This document shows, piece by piece, positions 7,426-9,622 of a stretch of DNA of 9,622 nt. Within the stretch, counting starts at the first letter, position 1. Each line of letters opens with the position of its first letter. A model generated the notes under the pieces. The model saw only the letters and a list, made by a program, of their open reading frames with translations, ran no database searches and had not been told where the DNA came from. The stretch covers positions 1 through 9,622 of the forward strand of contig SFDG01000080.1 of the NCBI GenBank assembly GCA_004558305.1. The letters are read 5' to 3'. A program made the translations under genes and the position numbers. This stretch comes from Phocaeicola plebeius. Lineage in GTDB: Bacteria > Bacteroidota > Bacteroidia > Bacteroidales > Bacteroidaceae.

Positions 7426-7502
7426 ACAGATTCAGACCACCTTCCCCTCCTGTCCCCCTTCCGGACGACAGGAATTGGAAAACGAGGGCTGTCCGAATCT
7501 GT
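7426..7502. repeat. 77-base two-tier palindrome between rhaB and rhaA
   Basis: The outer arms are ACAGATTCAGAC (7426-7437) and GTCCGAATCTGT (7491-7502), which pair at 11 of 12 positions. Nested inside are TCCTGTC (7448-7454) and GACAGGA (7467-7473), pairing perfectly across 12 bases. In the rha mRNA this would fold between the rhaB stop and the rhaA start, with ATCTTTTC following the structure. It could be an mRNA processing or stability element, a partial terminator, or a dispersed palindromic repeat. Confidence 0.6.
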
Positions 7503-7535
7503 CCTATCGGTGTCCTTCTAACGGCTATTCCGCCA

Positions 7536-9020
7536 TCAATGTACCGATATGCACTTCAGGTAAGCGGCATACGCTTCGTTCCAGCGTTCCGCATCGGCAG
7601 GCAGGAACTCGTCGGGCTGCACGTTGGCAGAAATGACCTTACGCATATCGCCCAAGGAAGCCACGGCTCCGGCCGCCTTGGCCTGAAGCATGATGTTGCC
7701 GATGCTGGTGGCTTCACTCGGTCCTGCATAGACCGGCAGTCCGATGGCATTGGCCGTAAACTGGTTGAGCAGGCGGTTGCGCGACCCTCCACCGATGATG
7801 TGCAACTTCTGCAGCGGATGATCGGACAGCCGGCGGAACACATCGAGTGTCTCCCGGTACTTCAACGCCAGGCTCTCGAAAATGACGCGGATAAATTCAC
7901 CGTGCGTCTGGGGTACCCGTGTCTGTCCCGTACGGGCACAATAGTCCAGGATGGCCTGAGGCATATGAGCCGGATTGGTAAAGCCCGGATCGGCAGGATC
8001 GATGTGGCAGACAAAGGGTTCAGCCGCCTGTGCCAGTTCCACCATCTGCGGATAGGTGTACTCGGTTCCTTCCTTGCGCCATTGCTTGAGGCATTGTTCG
8101 ACAATCCACAGGCCGGTGATGTTCTTCAACAGGCGGATAGTGCCGTCCACCCCTCCTTCATTGGTAATATTATAATGTGTCGTCTGTTCATTGATGACGG
8201 GACCTTGCGTCTCGATACCCATGAGCGACCATGTCCCCGAGCTGAGATAGGCAAAGTCCGGATCGGTAGCCGGAATGGCAGCTACGGCAGAAGCCGTATC
8301 ATGTCCGGCCACCGCAATGACAGGAATCGGTTCGATCTGCAGTTCCTCGCACAATTCCTTGCGAAGCATTCCGATACGGTGCCCCGGTTCCACCAAGGCT
8401 CCGAACAGCTCCGGACGGATGCCTGCAGCCCGCAGCAGTTCTTCGTCCATCTGCCGGGTGGCAGGATTGAGCAGCTGCGAGGTGGAAGCAATGGTATATT
8501 CGGTCACCATCTCGCCCGTCAGCAGATAAGAGAGTGCATCAGGCGTGAACAGCAGCCGATGGGCATGACGCAGGTTGAAATCATCGCGACGGGCCAAAGT
8601 ATAGAGTTGAAACAGGGTATTGAAATCCATGTGCTGGATGCCCGTCCGGGCATAGAGGGCATCGGCCGGCATCACCTCACGGAAGAACTCCTCCTTCTTG
8701 CCGACGGTCTGCGGGTCGCGGTACGCATAGGGCAATCCGATGATGCTGCCGTCCTCATTCAGACAAGTGACATCCACCCCCCAGGTATCGATACCGATAG
8801 AGGTGACAGGTATTTTTTTCTTGGCCACTTCAGCCAATCCTTTTTTCAGATGTTCATAGAGCGAGAAGATGTTCCAATAGAAATGCCCGTTGAGCGGGAG
8901 CATTTGGTTGGGAAAGCGAGTCACTTCTTCCAGGGTGAGCTGGTTTCCCTGCAAGGTTCCTAAAATGGTTCTGCCACTGGTGGCGCCTAAGTCAAATGCA
9001 ATGAAATGTTGAGTGTCCAT
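7536..9020 (-). CDS. rhaB: L-rhamnulokinase
   Basis: This sugar kinase of the FGGY family phosphorylates L-rhamnulose with ATP to L-rhamnulose 1-phosphate in the cytoplasm. The 494 residues compare with 489 in E. coli RhaB. Domain I opens with the phosphate-binding FDLGATSGRT (9-18) and has GIDTWGVD (76-83). The predicted catalytic base is D241 in AGHDTASAV. SSGTWSLMG follows (260-268), and the adenosine-binding IIGGGSRNRLLNQ is at 408-420. The ATG (9018-9020) sits 35 bases below an exact -7 box. It is the first gene of the cluster, transcribed rhaB-rhaA-rhaT-rhaD, and would be rhaK in Bacteroides naming. No frameshift or missing motif is visible. Confidence 0.97.
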   Translation of the reverse strand: MDTQHFIAFDLGATSGRTILGTLQGNQLTLEEVTRFPNQMLPLNGHFYWNIFSLYEHLKKGLAEVAKKKIPVTSIGIDTWGVDVTCLNEDGSIIGLPYAYRDPQTVGKKEEFFREVMPADALYARTGIQHMDFNTLFQLYTLARRDDFNLRHAHRLLFTPDALSYLLTGEMVTEYTIASTSQLLNPATRQMDEELLRAAGIRPELFGALVEPGHRIGMLRKELCEELQIEPIPVIAVAGHDTASAVAAIPATDPDFAYLSSGTWSLMGIETQGPVINEQTTHYNITNEGGVDGTIRLLKNITGLWIVEQCLKQWRKEGTEYTYPQMVELAQAAEPFVCHIDPADPGFTNPAHMPQAILDYCARTGQTRVPQTHGEFIRVIFESLALKYRETLDVFRRLSDHPLQKLHIIGGGSRNRLLNQFTANAIGLPVYAGPSEATSIGNIMLQAKAAGAVASLGDMRKVISANVQPDEFLPADAERWNEAYAAYLKCISVH

Positions 9021-9055
9021 TCTAATATTATTATTAATGGGGTTAACTACTGTTG

Positions 9056-9089
9056 CAAAGGTACATGGTTTTTGAGATTCTACCTCAAA
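9056..9089 (-). promoter_or_regulatory. Promoter of the rha cluster
   Basis: On the minus strand TTTG (9086-9089), 22 bases, then TACCTTTG (9056-9063), an exact TAnnTTTG box 35 bases before the rhaB ATG. The spacing is slightly long, which would suit activator-dependent expression (inference). Confidence 0.6.
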
Positions 9090-9090
9090 A
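9070..9090. promoter_or_regulatory. Candidate operator: inverted repeat on the rhaB promoter
   Basis: TTTTGAG-ATTCTAC-CTCAAAA is a perfect 7-base inverted repeat with a 7-base centre. It lies between the -7 and -33 boxes of the rhaB promoter and covers the -33 box. Its position fits a repressor or dimeric regulator site; chance cannot be excluded. Confidence 0.4.
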
Positions 9091-9235
9091 GAAATTGACT
9101 TTCGAGTGTTACTTTTTGATTTTTCCCGAGAATATACATTATTTTAAGAAAATAGGAGGCAAGTCACTCATCATCCGACGTGGATATATACCCTATATTA
9201 TACCTCTCCTTAATTCCCTGGGTTCATCTGTCACT

Positions 9236-9298
9236 GGCATCGCGTCCCGTAATCCGGGTGCAGCAGGATGCCTATGGATGTTCTATAAGCCGAACATC
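9236..9298. repeat. Two adjacent stem-loops in the rha upstream region
   Basis: Stem A is GGCATC (9236-9241) with GATGCC (9267-9272), enclosing CCCG-TAATC-CGGG (9246-9258). Stem B is GATGTTC (9277-9283) with GAACATC (9292-9298) and an 8-base loop. CACTG (9232-9236) and CAGTG (9309-9313) could close both into a three-way junction, at the cost of the first pair of stem A. All pairings named are perfect. Confidence 0.5.
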
Positions 9299-9435
9299 TT
9301 GTTCTTCTCAGTGCTCCAGCAGAATAGGCCTCAGTAAAATTTACTCCTTCCATTCCTTGTAATTTATACATATTATAAATTGCGTCAGCTCATATTTTAT
9401 TCTTTTTCCGTTGCCAATCCTTGAAAAACACCTCG

Positions 9436-9454
9436 CCGAATGGTCCCCATTCGG
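9436..9454. repeat. Perfect 8-bp hairpin CCGAATGG-TCC-CCATTCGG
   Basis: The arms 9436-9443 and 9447-9454 are perfectly complementary across a 3-base loop. No T-run follows on either strand, so it is not an ordinary terminator. It may be a protein-binding site or part of a repeat. Confidence 0.6.
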
Positions 9455-9479
9455 TCCCTCATCTGCAAAAATCTATACT

Positions 9480-9507
9480 TATCTCATTGATTCATAGCTA
9501 TCTCATT
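9480..9507. repeat. Direct repeat TATCTCATT, 19-base period
   Basis: TATCTCATT occurs at 9480-9488 and again at 9499-9507. Two same-direction half-sites about two helical turns apart are the usual layout for AraC-type regulators, but the site is some 400 bases from the rhaB promoter. Confidence 0.45.
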
Positions 9508-9540
9508 TTTCGAATACAGTTATCGACGCGCCAACGAAAT

Positions 9541-9603
9541 CGGGGGTAAAACCCCGTTCTGAGGCTTCTGAGAGGGGTTGAGTACCGAGAAACCGGTCGG
9601 TTT
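9541..9603. repeat. Cluster of two hairpins and a tandem 9-mer at the right edge
   Basis: CGGGG-GTAAAA-CCCCG (9541-9556) and AAACC-GGTC-GGTTT (9590-9603) are perfect hairpins. Between them TTCTGAGGC and TTCTGAGAG stand in tandem (9557-9574). The patch is more G+C-rich than the DNA to its left and runs close to the end of the window. Confidence 0.5.
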
Positions 9604-9622
9604 TCTATCGAAACCGTCCCTC

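Larger units (their letters stand above)
9091..9622. other. Non-coding upstream region, no convincing gene
   Basis: No open frame here has credible codon use or a recognisable product. The stretch alternates A/T-rich DNA (about 9091-9225 and 9335-9430) with two patches dense in short inverted and direct repeats (9231-9330 and 9436-9603), listed separately. The gene to the right may begin just beyond the window, in which case the last part would be its leader or 3' flank. Confidence 0.6.

Noticed and set aside
7419..7426. TATCTTTT on the minus strand as a promoter for rhaA
   Set aside because: It misses the final G of TAnnTTTG and has no TTTG at a suitable distance upstream.
7539..8963. 474-codon plus-strand open frame opposite rhaB
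   Set aside because: Its composition is that of an antisense shadow (rich in Arg, Gln, His, no motif), while rhaB is intact with all kinase motifs. The same applies to the plus-strand frames opposite rhaA (6398-7342) and rhaD (4188-4958).
9053..9337. 94-codon plus-strand open frame over the rha promoter region
   Set aside because: It starts inside the rhaB -7 box region, has no promoter or motif of its own, and its composition follows local A/T-rich DNA.
9231..9371. 46-codon minus-strand open frame upstream of the rha promoter
   Set aside because: Codon use (several AGA arginines) differs from the neighbouring genes, there is no recognisable product, and the sequence is better explained by the stem-loops inside it.
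9520..9622. Minus-strand frame open from the right edge to a stop at 9520-9522
   Set aside because: About 34 codons only, full of hairpins and tandem repeats, with no recognisable protein end. It could be a partial gene but nothing supports it.

Overview
The window looks like chromosomal DNA from a member of the Bacteroidaceae (Bacteroides/Phocaeicola/Mediterranea type). The protein sequences fit that group. Four gene starts are preceded by the Bacteroidetes promoter form (TTTG or TTG about 17-22 bases upstream of TAnnTTTG). There are no strong Shine-Dalgarno sites apart from a possible one before mutS. The coding DNA looks richer in G+C than the best-known gut Bacteroides, so I do not name a species.

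Layout: (1) 37-2583, minus strand, mutS, the mismatch-recognition ATPase. It is complete at both ends but lacks about 26 residues inside its ATPase domain. (2) 2584-2755, two back-to-back promoters. (3) 2756-3929, plus strand, a two-gene unit: a flavin reductase-like protein and a nitroreductase-family protein that carries a lipoprotein signal peptide. (4) 3930-4154, a convergent gap holding a palindromic 'GTAGGGGC' repeat element and a small UUCG hairpin. (5) 4155-9020, minus strand, an L-rhamnose catabolic cluster transcribed rhaB-rhaA-rhaT-rhaD (called rhaK-rhaI-rhaP-rhaA in Bacteroides papers). (6) 9021-9622, 602 bases with no convincing gene. This holds the cluster's promoter, an inverted repeat overlapping it, and two patches rich in hairpins and short repeats.

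The four rha genes form a complete route from outside rhamnose to trunk metabolism. RhaT imports L-rhamnose, RhaA isomerises it to L-rhamnulose, RhaB phosphorylates that, and RhaD splits the product into dihydroxyacetone phosphate and L-lactaldehyde. The lactaldehyde reductase (rhaO) and AraC-type regulator (rhaR) described beside this cluster in B. thetaiotaomicron are not in the window.

I did not find a new multi-gene system. The points most worth a second look are the internal MutS deletion, the 77-base palindrome between rhaB and rhaA, the separate promoter and hairpin in front of rhaD, the inverted repeat on the rhaB promoter, and the lipid-anchored nitroreductase.
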